A DNA stretch of 64,000 nt from positions 1 through 64,000 of the forward strand of contig CALHBF010000014.1 of NCBI GenBank assembly GCA_937931205.1, given 5' to 3'. This stretch comes from an uncultured Bacteriovoracaceae bacterium (GTDB taxonomy: Bacteria; Bdellovibrionota; Bacteriovoracia; Bacteriovoracales; Bacteriovoracaceae). Positions 46,094 to 54,211 of the stretch are shown here, in pieces. How positions within the stretch are numbered: position 1 is the stretch's first letter; each line of letters begins with the position of its first letter. Under the pieces are notes generated by a model. The model was not told the DNA's origin and made no database searches. It saw only the letters and a program-made list of their open reading frames with translations. The translations under genes were made by a program, and so were the position numbers.

Positions 46094-46936
46094 CTAAAAA
46101 GCTTCCCAGTAAGCGTGATTTACTTCGGATCTGATGAAACTATCTTTTTCATATCCTGTTCTTTCAAACTTATCCAAATCTCTGGGTTGCCAGTAGTACA
46201 TGCTTGAATAGTGCAGATAACAATGTTCACTTTCCTGGTTGTTTTCGTAGGTTGAGTACTTTGTTATTACAGGACATTCTCTTTTGCTTCTTATAAATAA
46301 GTCTGACCAAGTTTTCAGCGGTAATGGTTTTTTTGCAAACATTGGATCGAGGGCCCTCTCGACCACAGACCCTTCATGGTTGACGAGGACCGTTGGAATG
46401 GCATGAAACCACCAGTTAAAATTATATTCCCGAATATATTTTCTAGTATAAAAAATAAATACTTTTTTTGATTTTAGACCAGAGTTTTTAAATTCTTCAT
46501 AATTCCAAACATGAGCACGGTTATAGCATTGGGATCTTCTTTGCCACCTCCGATTCATCCTGCGAAAGATATTGTTTACAGTATCCATATTCGGCAAGAT
46601 TGTAGGTTGATAATGAGAAAGAACTTCTTTCTCCTTAAAGGATTTGAAGTCTATTTTATCTTTAGAAGTTGAGTCTTCAACCTTGAGAAGAGAAAGGACG
46701 TTATGATTCTTATCTAGTTTAACCTCTACAGTTGAACCAACTCCAATGTCTTCTTTAATCAAAATATCTCTTCCGCTCTTGGATGTTATGACACCAACTC
46801 TGCCATCTGAAAAGTAGAGGTGGTCTCGCTCATTGGAACTTCGACCAAGATCTATCTTCTCAATAATGAGTCTTTCTTCTCCTGCATAAACAAAAGAAAA
46901 AGAGAATAGTATGAGTATGGCCAGAAAAAATTTCAT
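46094..46936 (-). CDS. Secreted protein-glutaminase family enzyme (paralogue 2)
   Basis: Exported protein of 280 residues, the closest of the four to classical protein-glutaminase in motif form. Signal peptide MKFFLAILILFSFSFVYAG; pro-region about residues 20-110. Cys137 is in SQCYNRAHVWNYEEF, His178 in NWWFHAIPTVLV, and Asp197 in VERALDPMFAKKPLPLKTW. The known enzyme shows the same order CYARAH, SYHVAILV, IIDPSLFSSGPV. A later block HCYLHYSSMYYWQPRDLD also matches. The ribosome site is AAGGAGA. It is a single gene on the opposite strand from the other three. No adjacent lipoprotein of family A. Its leader is duplicated at 51689-51790. Confidence 0.9.
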   Translation of the reverse strand: MKFFLAILILFSFSFVYAGEERLIIEKIDLGRSSNERDHLYFSDGRVGVITSKSGRDILIKEDIGVGSTVEVKLDKNHNVLSLLKVEDSTSKDKIDFKSFKEKEVLSHYQPTILPNMDTVNNIFRRMNRRWQRRSQCYNRAHVWNYEEFKNSGLKSKKVFIFYTRKYIREYNFNWWFHAIPTVLVNHEGSVVERALDPMFAKKPLPLKTWSDLFIRSKRECPVITKYSTYENNQESEHCYLHYSSMYYWQPRDLDKFERTGYEKDSFIRSEVNHAYWEAF

Positions 46937-47047
46937 CTGTTTCTCCTTAAGTTGTTATTTGAATTATGTAGCAGGAGTAGTTGAAACCCAAGACACAGTA
47001 AGTGATAATGATAGTGGTGGTTGAAGGCAGAGCAAAGCCTTTTTACC
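46937..47047 (-). repeat. Leader region duplicated at 51689-51790 (copy 1)
   Basis: The 110 bases before the start of paralogue 2, including its ribosome site, match the region at 51689-51790 with small gaps. Longest shared blocks: GGAGTAGTT, AAGTGATAA and AGTGGTGGTTG. The rest of 47048-47676 shows overlapping frames on both strands that I cannot support as genes. Confidence 0.75.
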
Positions 47048-47676
47048 TGACTAAAATGTTTCTGGCTTTCTTGTCTCTTTTTGAGACCGTTTCGATTTTT
47101 GAAGAACTGAATAATTTTCTTGAATCTAGCTTGGCGCATTGTGCTTTACTTTGTTCTTTTGAAATACTTTTTAAGACTATTAAATATTCTAGCTTCCCAT
47201 TTATTTTTGTTTGGAAGAACATCTTTTCATATGTTTTCAACATTTATTCTATCATCAAGGCACCAATCTTTAGGCCTCCTGACCTTCCCCCAACCGCATA
47301 TCCTTCCTTATCACAGCAAATTAAGGGATGAGTTTTTTTCTATGAATTGGTTTTTAAGTCTACTAGATCTACAAACGAAGGCACAGGAGTAGAGAGATGA
47401 GTACACATTTATCCAAGGCTATGTAAATAAATTTTGGTCCGTTCCTTCACATCCACGTCTGTTGCAAATCATTTACACCAATGATTTGGACTCCTTCTTT
47501 CCCAGCTACCTTAACAACACTGGGGGAATGGGCAAGTCTTAACCAAAAACTAAGGAGTTCAGGGCCGAAACTAGAAGTAAAGGTATTAGAACTACTTCAG
47601 CTGGATGTACTTCTTGGCCTGCCTAATTGTGACTTTTTTAATAAGCGCTCTTCATCCTTAAATGAAGCTCTTGGAG

Positions 47677-48390
47677 TTACTGACCATAGCTAAATTCATC
47701 AATGGCCAAAGTTGAGCCGTTGTCATTGGCAGATATTGAAACATGACAAATATTCTTTCTACTGCTGACGAAAGAGAGGTGTTGAAGCTTACCTCTTCCG
47801 TCATGAGAAACATTTGCATCTTTAATTAGTTCTCGAGAGCAATCAAATAGTCTTATCTTCGCTGAATGAAGATCTACTGCTTTTGCGGACCAATATGAAA
47901 TGGGTAGTGAGAAGCTCCATAGTAATCCGTCCTTAGCCTCAGTATCTGTACCCGAGGTCGTGATACCGCGATCTTTCCCCGTAATGCCGTTCTTAGAAAC
48001 TGGGTTTTCGACATTAATGAGAAAAGTATGAGTACCAAAAATATCATCAAGATATTGAACTTTCTGATCCTGATTACCAAATTCATTCTTATGAAAAAGC
48101 CGGTAACTAAGGGATACCTTCTCTTCATTAGATAAGGAGTAGACTTGCCCATCATCAAAAGAGATGAAGGTTTCTGTAATGGGTTTCTTGCACTCAATTG
48201 CCTTAAGAAAGTTTTGTTCGGATTGGTTGCCGAAGTAAAAGGTATAATCCTCCTCAGTCATTTCAGAGCAATAAGTATCTGTGGTTATGGGAGGAGCTAA
48301 CTTTTCAAGACTACTTTGAGTAGAGGAGATGTGAGGGTTCCCACATGAGGAAAGAGTAATGACTGAAGTTAATAGTAAAAAGTATTTCAT
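47677..48390 (-). CDS. Putative lipoprotein of unknown function (237 aa)
   Basis: Signal peptide with lipobox LSSC (Cys16). Mature part beta-rich, with four Cys; the fold near the C-terminus (DLHSAKIRLFDCSRELIKDA and LQHLSFVSSRKNICHVSISA) looks like a beta-sandwich. No family recognised. Its start overlaps the stop of the OmpA gene in ATGA, so the two are an operon and may act at the outer membrane together. Confidence 0.7.
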   Translation of the reverse strand: MKYFLLLTSVITLSSCGNPHISSTQSSLEKLAPPITTDTYCSEMTEEDYTFYFGNQSEQNFLKAIECKKPITETFISFDDGQVYSLSNEEKVSLSYRLFHKNEFGNQDQKVQYLDDIFGTHTFLINVENPVSKNGITGKDRGITTSGTDTEAKDGLLWSFSLPISYWSAKAVDLHSAKIRLFDCSRELIKDANVSHDGRGKLQHLSFVSSRKNICHVSISANDNGSTLAIDEFSYGQ

Positions 48391-49622
48391 AAAGATCCTA
48401 CCCTGTTTGCTAGATTTAATTCTACCTTTCTATTCTTACTCTCTATCTGATGCTGGGGAGCTGTTTCTCCAAAGCCTTGAATAGATAATTTATTTTCAGG
48501 TATTCCATTTTTCACCAGATATTCTTTGACTGACTTAGCTCTCTTTTTACTCAGTTCCATATTGTAGTCGTCCTGTCCTATACTGCTGGCATAACCTTCA
48601 ATAATTATATCGGGTAGACTTCCCTTGGATTCCTTAAGGGATTGAAGGATTGATTTCATTTTTCCCATTTCTTCTTCCGGAAGCTTATATTGATCATGAG
48701 GGAAGTAGATCTTGGGATCAGAGGTAATAAAAGGGCCTTGATTAGCAGCCAAGGCAGTACTAACTTCTTGCCTCTGAGCTAATGCTTCTTTTTCATGGAA
48801 CTTAACTCCAATCAGGACTGAATAGGTCTTTCTTTGCACTTCGTCTAAGGCGGCAATTCCCGCCCCATAGTAAGTGGAGAAGTTTTTATGGGTTTTATGC
48901 TTGGCCGTTAGGAAGTATTTTCCCTCATCTTGCAAGACATCATCCACCAGTGGAATATTTCTGTAACTTTCAAGGTTGATATTAATCTTATCATTCACAT
49001 CATAAGAGATACCAAGTTGAGCGAGTAGGAGCTGTCGATGATCAACGTCTTCATAGACATTATTTTTTGCGAAATGGCCTCCAACTGAAGCCAGGAAGTG
49101 AAATCGGTCATAACTTTTCTCAGCAACAAGATTTAATCCGGCGGAAACGGAATCAGTAGTAGTGAAGCTCTCAGTTGCTCCAGTGGGTATAATGATTTGA
49201 GGATTAATCGAAAGGGAGGCAGTGGAATTTCTCATAATATTGATTTTTGAGAGAATCTGCGTATCACCTAAATTTGTATAGGATTCATCAAAGACACTGT
49301 TGTGAACAACCGATGAGTGAATACCTAATGAAGTATTCTTATTAAGATAATAAGTGAACCCTGCAGTGAAGACTGAGTTTGCATCGATGATTTCCTCTCT
49401 TCGTTCATGAAGATAGGTATCACTGTAGTAGAAAGGGGAATTTACATGGCCATAACTGGCCCCGAAGACATACTTGCCTGGAAACTTCTCTTTTAAGCTG
49501 TCTTCTAAAATAGAGTAGCGATAGCTATTGGTGAAGCTGTAACTCTGTAGGTCTAAGGCATAAGAATTTTGTATGAAGAATATAGCTGCGATAAGTTGAA
49601 ATAGAATTTTGTAATTCGTCAT
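48387..49622 (-). CDS. OmpA-family outer-membrane protein (411 aa)
   Basis: Signal peptide 1-22, then about 250 residues of alternating beta strands (a barrel: SINPQIIIPTGATES, INLESYRNIPLVDDV) and an OmpA C-terminal domain from about residue 305. The peptidoglycan-binding motif is DIIIEGYASSIGQDDYNMEL followed by SKKRAKSVKEYLVKNGIPEN and GFGETAPQ. The Asp and Arg that contact diaminopimelate are in place (YNMELSKKRA, NRKVEL). Anchors the outer membrane to the wall. First gene of the operon with the 237-aa lipoprotein. The 49623-50023 gap upstream holds promoter space and the (TTG)6 tract only. Confidence 0.87.
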   Translation of the reverse strand: MTNYKILFQLIAAIFFIQNSYALDLQSYSFTNSYRYSILEDSLKEKFPGKYVFGASYGHVNSPFYYSDTYLHERREEIIDANSVFTAGFTYYLNKNTSLGIHSSVVHNSVFDESYTNLGDTQILSKINIMRNSTASLSINPQIIIPTGATESFTTTDSVSAGLNLVAEKSYDRFHFLASVGGHFAKNNVYEDVDHRQLLLAQLGISYDVNDKININLESYRNIPLVDDVLQDEGKYFLTAKHKTHKNFSTYYGAGIAALDEVQRKTYSVLIGVKFHEKEALAQRQEVSTALAANQGPFITSDPKIYFPHDQYKLPEEEMGKMKSILQSLKESKGSLPDIIIEGYASSIGQDDYNMELSKKRAKSVKEYLVKNGIPENKLSIQGFGETAPQHQIESKNRKVELNLANRVGSL

Positions 49623-49974
49623 AGAAGCTCCTTAATCAAAAAACTCGAGCATGATTAAGACACTCAGGTTTCATGTCGTCAATCTGACTAACACTAACTT
49701 TTTCGCAAGATTGACCATGTTATAACTCGCATCCCCATAAGATGAAAGCTTCGCTTGTATCTTCAAGTCTAAGACCCCTTTAAATATTAGGAGCTCTTTC
49801 AGTATTATAAGTAAGCTCTCTCTCGAAGCTGAAATAACATCTTTTGATGCATAGACAATCTTAAGTTTGAAATTTCCATTTCAACCACTTAAGCTTCCAA
49901 TGAAAAAGTTGAGTTCTTTTCACCTTCTCATCTTGAGGTGTGGATCCCTTTTGAGATATAAATCCTCCGTCGAA

Positions 49975-49994
49975 TTGTTGTTGTTGTTGTTGTT
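49975..49994 (+). repeat. (TTG)6 simple sequence repeat upstream of paralogue 3
   Basis: Six TTG units plus TT, 29 bases before the start codon at 50024. Such tracts change length by slippage and, placed here, could alter promoter or leader spacing. Confidence 0.85.
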
Positions 49995-50023
49995 TTCTTA
50001 ATGATAAAATTAGGGAGTAATTC

Positions 50024-50782
50024 ATGAAGACTTTTATGCTCATTGCATTTCTTATCTTCAGCCATGGAGTGAGAGCTGAAACAGAAGGTGGTGTCCATTC
50101 TATTGTGAGAGGTAAAGCTGGTGAGCCTCATTTAGTGAAGTTCAACTCAGGAGTAGTTAAGTTTATTGAGCAAGGCGAGGAAAAAAAACTTGCGATCTTT
50201 AAGAAACTGATCAAAAAGCCTATTATCCAGAATGCGATGCTCCTGCAAGAGCCTTCTGAGTTTGTACCAACTCCAGTATCTGATGCTGAGATAAACAATA
50301 TATTTAATCGCATGAACCCTTACATTACTAGGAAATCAGAATGCTCTGACCGTGCACATGTTTGGGCCTGGGATGAGTTTCGGAAGTCAGGGACTAAATC
50401 TGAGAAGGCTTTTCTTTTCTTAACGAATGCCTACATTGTTCGCAATCGCTATAAGTGGTGGTATCACGTCGCTCCTATGTATACCACTGCTTCTGGTCAA
50501 AAGATGGTTTTGGATTATCAATTCTTTGACCGCCCTGTGACATTCACTGAATGGAAAAATACTTTTGTATTTAGTAAGCGTGAATGTGTTACTAATTTTA
50601 AATTCCTTGATTACGATTCAGGGGCAGATCAAACTCAGGACTGCTATACCAAGGCTGAGTCTATGTATTACTTTATTCCTCTTGATATTGCCTCTCATGA
50701 GAGAGGTCAGACTAAAACAACTTGGACTGAATTCGAAGTAAATGCATCACGTTCAAGAGCTTTCTTCAAAGGGAGTAATTAA
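50024..50782 (+). CDS. Secreted protein-glutaminase family enzyme (paralogue 3)
   Basis: Exported protein of 252 residues, the shortest copy. Signal peptide MKTFMLIAFLIFSHGVRA; pro-region about residues 19-90. Triad: Cys107 in SECSDRAHVWAWDEF, His148 in YKWWYHVAPMYT, and Asp164 in MVLDYQFFDRPV. The motif ECSDRAH replaces CYNRAH (Ser for Tyr). Final block DCYTKAESMYYFIPLDIA. The stop overlaps the next start (TAATG), so a lipoprotein gene is tightly coupled. A GGGAG site precedes the ATG, and the (TTG)6 tract lies just upstream. Confidence 0.87.
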   Translation: MKTFMLIAFLIFSHGVRAETEGGVHSIVRGKAGEPHLVKFNSGVVKFIEQGEEKKLAIFKKLIKKPIIQNAMLLQEPSEFVPTPVSDAEINNIFNRMNPYITRKSECSDRAHVWAWDEFRKSGTKSEKAFLFLTNAYIVRNRYKWWYHVAPMYTTASGQKMVLDYQFFDRPVTFTEWKNTFVFSKRECVTNFKFLDYDSGADQTQDCYTKAESMYYFIPLDIASHERGQTKTTWTEFEVNASRSRAFFKGSN

Positions 50783-51477
50783 TGAAAGCCAATAAATTGA
50801 TTGTACTTTTTGCGCTCCTTAGTCTTGTTTCCTGTGGAAAGGATAGTGGTAGCGGAAGTAGTAAAAGTGGTGCTAGAGAAACTCAGAGTGCCTCTATGGA
50901 ATTAGTTGAAGCAACTCCTGGAACTTACTATGGGGTACTCCGTCCGGTTAATTTTCATTCAAATGGTTTTATCCCCTATGGGATGGCGACCTTCACATTG
51001 AAGGAAGATCAACTTCAGGTAAGCACCACCATGGATGATGATCAGGCAGTTCCTCACCGTCAAACCTTGCATTTGGGAACCCGATGCCCAAGCCTGTCAG
51101 ATGACTCCAATGGAGATGGCTTTATTGATTATCAGGAAGCTCAAGTGGTAGTAGGTCCAGTACTTATGCCATTGGATAATGATCTTAACTCTCAAAAAGC
51201 AGGGGAAGAGATCTACCCAAGAGGTACTGGTATGACTTACAACATGACGGCTTCACTTCGAAAGATCAATACAGATCTTTGGCAAACAGATGAAGATCCC
51301 TCTGATAATGTGATGAAGCTTGAAAATAATAAGGGTATTGGTTTCGAAAACAGAGTTGTGTTGATCCATGGCACAACTTCTGGAAGCCAGCTCCTTTCAA
51401 GTCTGGCTTCTTATAAGGACGAGGAAGCGAATATCTCGCTACCTGTGGTTTGTGGAGTATTAAAAAAAATTGATTAG
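50782..51477 (+). CDS. Lipoprotein paired with the glutaminase (family A, 231 aa)
   Basis: Second member of the family seen at 43466. Lipobox LVSC (Cys18). The core reads GTYYGVLRP, TLHLGTRCPSLSDDSNGDGFID, VVVGPVLMPLDNDLNSQ, PSDNVMKLENNKGIGF, NRVVLIHGTTSGS and LPVVCGVL. These align in order with the other copy. The acidic Pro-rich tail of that copy is absent. HLG/HMG plus NGDG may bind metal; a weak CHRD-domain resemblance is possible. Translationally coupled to paralogue 3. Confidence 0.75.
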   Translation: MKANKLIVLFALLSLVSCGKDSGSGSSKSGARETQSASMELVEATPGTYYGVLRPVNFHSNGFIPYGMATFTLKEDQLQVSTTMDDDQAVPHRQTLHLGTRCPSLSDDSNGDGFIDYQEAQVVVGPVLMPLDNDLNSQKAGEEIYPRGTGMTYNMTASLRKINTDLWQTDEDPSDNVMKLENNKGIGFENRVVLIHGTTSGSQLLSSLASYKDEEANISLPVVCGVLKKID

Positions 51478-51488
51478 GTTTTTTGTAT

Positions 51489-51520
51489 GGCCTCAAGGAA
51501 ATTACTTCTTGAGGCCTTTT
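51489..51520 (+). terminator. Terminator of the second glutaminase-lipoprotein operon
   Basis: GGCCTCAAG and CTTGAGGCC form a 9-bp stem followed by TTTT. The sequence to 51688 shows no gene. Confidence 0.8.
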
Positions 51521-51688
51521 GCTTATTTCAGAATTAGTGCATATATATTAACACACTTATCTCTATGACTTATATTCCCGATTATAATCTTCTTCCATAT
51601 TTGTTTCCTGTTTCAGGGCTAAACTGTTAGATGAAAAGTGTCCACTAAAGTAGGGGAAGTCACCTCTATTATGTCTCGCTCAATTGCA

Positions 51689-51790
51689 TCTGTTTTTCCT
51701 TAAGGTGTCCTTTCAAGTAGGAGTAGTTAAAACCAAGACAGGAAGTGATAAAGACAGTGGTGGTTGGAGTTAAAGCAAAGCGTCTTTAAT
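51689..51790 (-). repeat. Orphan copy of the paralogue-2 leader
   Basis: On the minus strand this reads like the leader of the gene at 46936, through AAGGAAAAACAG to an ATG at 51690, after which the frame stops within six codons. The leader has been kept without its coding gene, or the gene was lost. Confidence 0.7.
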
Positions 51791-52218
51791 TTGCGCCAGA
51801 TAAATGGGTTGGGTTTGATGCTATTGTTGGAGGACTTATCTCCCTTACTCTTTCAGGGCAGCCCTTCACTTTATCCGCTGGAGTAGGCTTTATCGCGCTC
51901 TGTGGAATTTGCGTTCTCAATGGAGTTGTTTTAGTAAACTTTTTCAATGGGCTTCAGATGGCAGGAATAAGGGGGAAGGAAGCCATTATAAAAGGGGCCG
52001 GACTAAGGCTTAGGCCAGTCCTGATGACTGCTATGACCGATGTCCTAGGCTTTATCCCTATGGCCCTTTCTTTTAGTCCAGGTGCAGAGGTGCAAAAACC
52101 TGTCGCAGTTGTTATTATTGGAGGAATTCTAGCCTCTACTTTCCTTACATTAATTGTACTTCCTACTATATATTTTCTTATTGAATCTAAAATTAACAAA
52201 AAAGGTATTTTATCATGA
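51790..52218 (+). pseudogene. CusA/CzcA-type RND pump, 3' fragment
   Basis: The last 140 residues of a heavy-metal RND transporter: GLISLTLSGQPFTLSAGVGF, IALCGICVLNGVVLVNF, RLRPVLMTAMTDVLGFIPMA, GAEVQKPVAVVIIGGILAS. The frame is open from 51790 with no valid start before 51958. About 900 N-terminal residues are missing. It matches the missing half of a Cus operon whose TolC start is at 39265. The stop overlaps the next gene by four bases. Confidence 0.85.
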
Positions 52219-52421
52219 AGAGCTTAGTACTCATTGTTGTTCTCACATTAACCTCTGCTTATGCCAAAGAAGCTAAAACTAGCCAAAAGGTAGAGAAGGA
52301 GAATGTGCAAAGCGTTTTAAAAGAAGCAAAAAAAGAGCGTAAAAAGAAAGTCGAAATGTGTCATGATTGTGGGAAACCAGAAGTCAATTGTGACTGTGAA
52401 GGTCACGGTAAAGATGAATAG
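52215..52421 (+). CDS. Small secreted Cys-rich protein (68 aa)
   Basis: Signal peptide MKSLVLIVVLTLTSAYA. The mature part is a Lys-rich helix (SVLKEAKKERKKKVE) ending in CHDCGKPEVNCDCEGHGKDE, with four Cys and two His as metal ligands. It is coupled to the CusA fragment (ATGA) and overlaps the DUF3703 gene by eight bases. Likely a periplasmic metal binder of the Cus-type operon; family not recognised. Confidence 0.7.
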   Translation: MKSLVLIVVLTLTSAYAKEAKTSQKVEKENVQSVLKEAKKERKKKVEMCHDCGKPEVNCDCEGHGKDE

Positions 52422-52728
52422 AAAACATTCAATTGTTGAAATTAATTTATTGGTAGAAAAATCCAAAGATTCTACGATAGATTTGTCTTATGATGAACGT
52501 CTTCTTTTATTAGAAGACGCTCATCTATTATCTCAATCATTTACCATGACTCACTTCTTTGTTCATTGGGAAATGTTTAAGTTAGCTTTTAGCTATATGC
52601 AATGGAATGAAATCATAGGCGAAGTTCCAAGACTTGTTTTTGCCATGCCAGGTTCTTTGTTAGGTAAGGCCCCTAAAGGGAATGTGGGTTCGACCAAAAT
52701 GCGAATATTTGAAGAAAAAAAAGATTAA
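52414..52728 (+). CDS. DUF3703 family protein
   Basis: Soluble protein of 104 residues. LLLLEDAHLLSQSFTMTHFFVHW, then EIIGEVPRLVFAMPGSLL and APKGNVGSTKM match DUF3703, a family found beside metal-resistance genes. Conserved His (DAHLL, THFFVHW) may bind metal. Start at 52414, inside the end of the previous gene; a longer start at 52363 lies within that gene. Role unknown. Confidence 0.75.
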   Translation: MNRKHSIVEINLLVEKSKDSTIDLSYDERLLLLEDAHLLSQSFTMTHFFVHWEMFKLAFSYMQWNEIIGEVPRLVFAMPGSLLGKAPKGNVGSTKMRIFEEKKD

Positions 52729-52849
52729 TAATAAAAATGAATTTATGGCATTAAGTCAAAAGAAGAAAATGCTTGAATTGTAAAATCGCTTACGAGTTTA
52801 AGTTATCCTTTGGTTTACTTCTTTTGATTGTTTTGATTTGGTTGGATTA

Positions 52850-53158
52850 ATGAGAATTATATTATTAATACTATCATTTCATATGTTTTTTTTATCGAGC
52901 AATGATTGTTGTCTTGTTAGCGATTGTGATGAAGTTGAACAGATTGAAGTTAGTAGAGATTATTCAGTATTAAGCGTTGAAAATCTTGAAGAATATGATG
53001 TTTGCCATTGCGCTTCCTTTTGCTCTTTCGAACTAGGTTTTACTTCTTTTGACAAAAAATACACGAAAGCTAGTTTTAATTATCAAGTCATTTCCAATAA
53101 GCTCTCAAACGAGAAGTTAGATTATAAAAACTTACTGTATCGTCCCCCCATTTCCTAA
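52850..53158 (+). CDS. Secreted Cys-rich small protein (102 aa)
   Basis: Signal-like start MRIILLILSFHMFFLSS, then NDCCLVSDCDEVEQIE and YDVCHCASFCSFELGF. Seven Cys suggest metal binding or disulfides. The end is KNLLYRPPIS, a basic hydrophobic tail also seen in short proteins at the head of metal-efflux operons. No family recognised. It precedes paralogue 4 by 49 bases. Confidence 0.6.
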   Translation: MRIILLILSFHMFFLSSNDCCLVSDCDEVEQIEVSRDYSVLSVENLEEYDVCHCASFCSFELGFTSFDKKYTKASFNYQVISNKLSNEKLDYKNLLYRPPIS

Positions 53159-53206
53159 ATTTAAATTTTAGAATTTAAAACTTAAATTTAGTTTAATGGA
53201 GGTCTC

Positions 53207-54055
53207 ATGAGCTCACTTAGCTTATTCTTATTGCTATTTATTACGACGTCGTCCTTTGCTGCTAAAAATATAACTTCTCAAGTTTATGACATTGACTATG
53301 GTTTCAAATCTGATGATGAAACTTTAATTCTCTTAAAGTCTGGAGAGGTTATAAAAGTTCCTGATAATCACCAGAAAAAAGTCTCTCCTAAACTGAGTTT
53401 TAATGGAGAGAGTTGGTTTAAGTTCACAATAGATGAGAATAGGTATCTTTTGAGTTGGGAAGAAGTTGAGAATCAGAGCGTTGACGATGAAGATCAAGAA
53501 CTTCATTCTTTTGCAAGGGTCAATTATGTTCCGACGACAATTGCTTCTATGGAAGTTGCTCAAAAGTATCATCGAGAAGCAAAGAGAGGGTGGACGAGTG
53601 ATTCGCAGTGCTTTAATAAAGCCCAAGTTTGGAGTTACGAGTGGTGGAAAAGGAACAGTTTAAGGTCTATGAAAGTATTCATCTTTTTCACTAGGAATTA
53701 TATTCGAAAGTATAATTTTGAGTGGTGGTTTCATGTCGCCCCCTATGTTCATATTATGAATGAAGGAAAAGTCGTAGAAAGGGTTATGGATATAAAATAT
53801 ACGAGAAGTCCTTTAGCATTTAAGAATTGGAGCGACATTTTCATGAGGAACAAGGCAGAATGTCGAATTGTCACAAAATACTCAGATTATGCTGATTATC
53901 CTTATACAGGTGATTGTTACTTGATGAGGAGTAATATGTATATGTATCAACCTGCTGATTTGGAAATGCAGGAAGCATGGGGGTACAGTAAGGATTTATG
54001 GATAATGGATGAAGTCAGTAGTGCTTACGAGCAGGCCTATCACATACGTATGTAA
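53207..54055 (+). CDS. Secreted protein-glutaminase family enzyme (paralogue 4)
   Basis: Exported protein of 282 residues, closest to paralogue 1: YDIDYGFKSDDETLILLKSG matches its pro-region, and YVPTTIASMEVAQKY its linker. Signal peptide 1-19. Triad: Cys135 in SQCFNKAQVWSYEWW, His176 in EWWFHVAPYVHI and Asp195 in VERVMDIKY. RAH is KAQ here. Final block DCYLMRSNMYMYQPADLE. Good ribosome site (GGAGG). No lipoprotein follows; a terminator does. It sits inside the metal-resistance block, between the Cys-rich and HMA-CDF genes, apparently a late insertion. Confidence 0.88.
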   Translation: MSSLSLFLLLFITTSSFAAKNITSQVYDIDYGFKSDDETLILLKSGEVIKVPDNHQKKVSPKLSFNGESWFKFTIDENRYLLSWEEVENQSVDDEDQELHSFARVNYVPTTIASMEVAQKYHREAKRGWTSDSQCFNKAQVWSYEWWKRNSLRSMKVFIFFTRNYIRKYNFEWWFHVAPYVHIMNEGKVVERVMDIKYTRSPLAFKNWSDIFMRNKAECRIVTKYSDYADYPYTGDCYLMRSNMYMYQPADLEMQEAWGYSKDLWIMDEVSSAYEQAYHIRM

Positions 54056-54078
54056 ATTTATTTAGCTTCACTTTCATG

Positions 54079-54132
54079 AGTCGTGAGTTTTTTCCTGTTT
54101 AAGAGGTTGAAGCTCATGACTCTTTTTTTTAT
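54079..54132 (+). terminator. Terminator of paralogue 4
   Basis: AGTCGTGAG pairs with CTCATGACT (one G-T pair) around a 25-base loop, then ten T. Confidence 0.65.
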
Positions 54133-54211
54133 TTCATTGATTATTCAATTCTACTTTTTAAATACAGTTTTAAATTGCATAATTAAATAAAATTTAAGAC
54201 TGAGGTTTAAG

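Noticed and set aside
46937-47676. Several overlapping frames of 60-110 codons on both strands, including one at 47481-47693
   Set aside because: No ribosome sites, no family motifs, mutually overlapping, and part of the region is a duplicated leader, so none is supported as a gene.
49975-49994. CRISPR-like repeat
   Set aside because: It is a plain trinucleotide run without spacers; no CRISPR array or cas gene is in the window.
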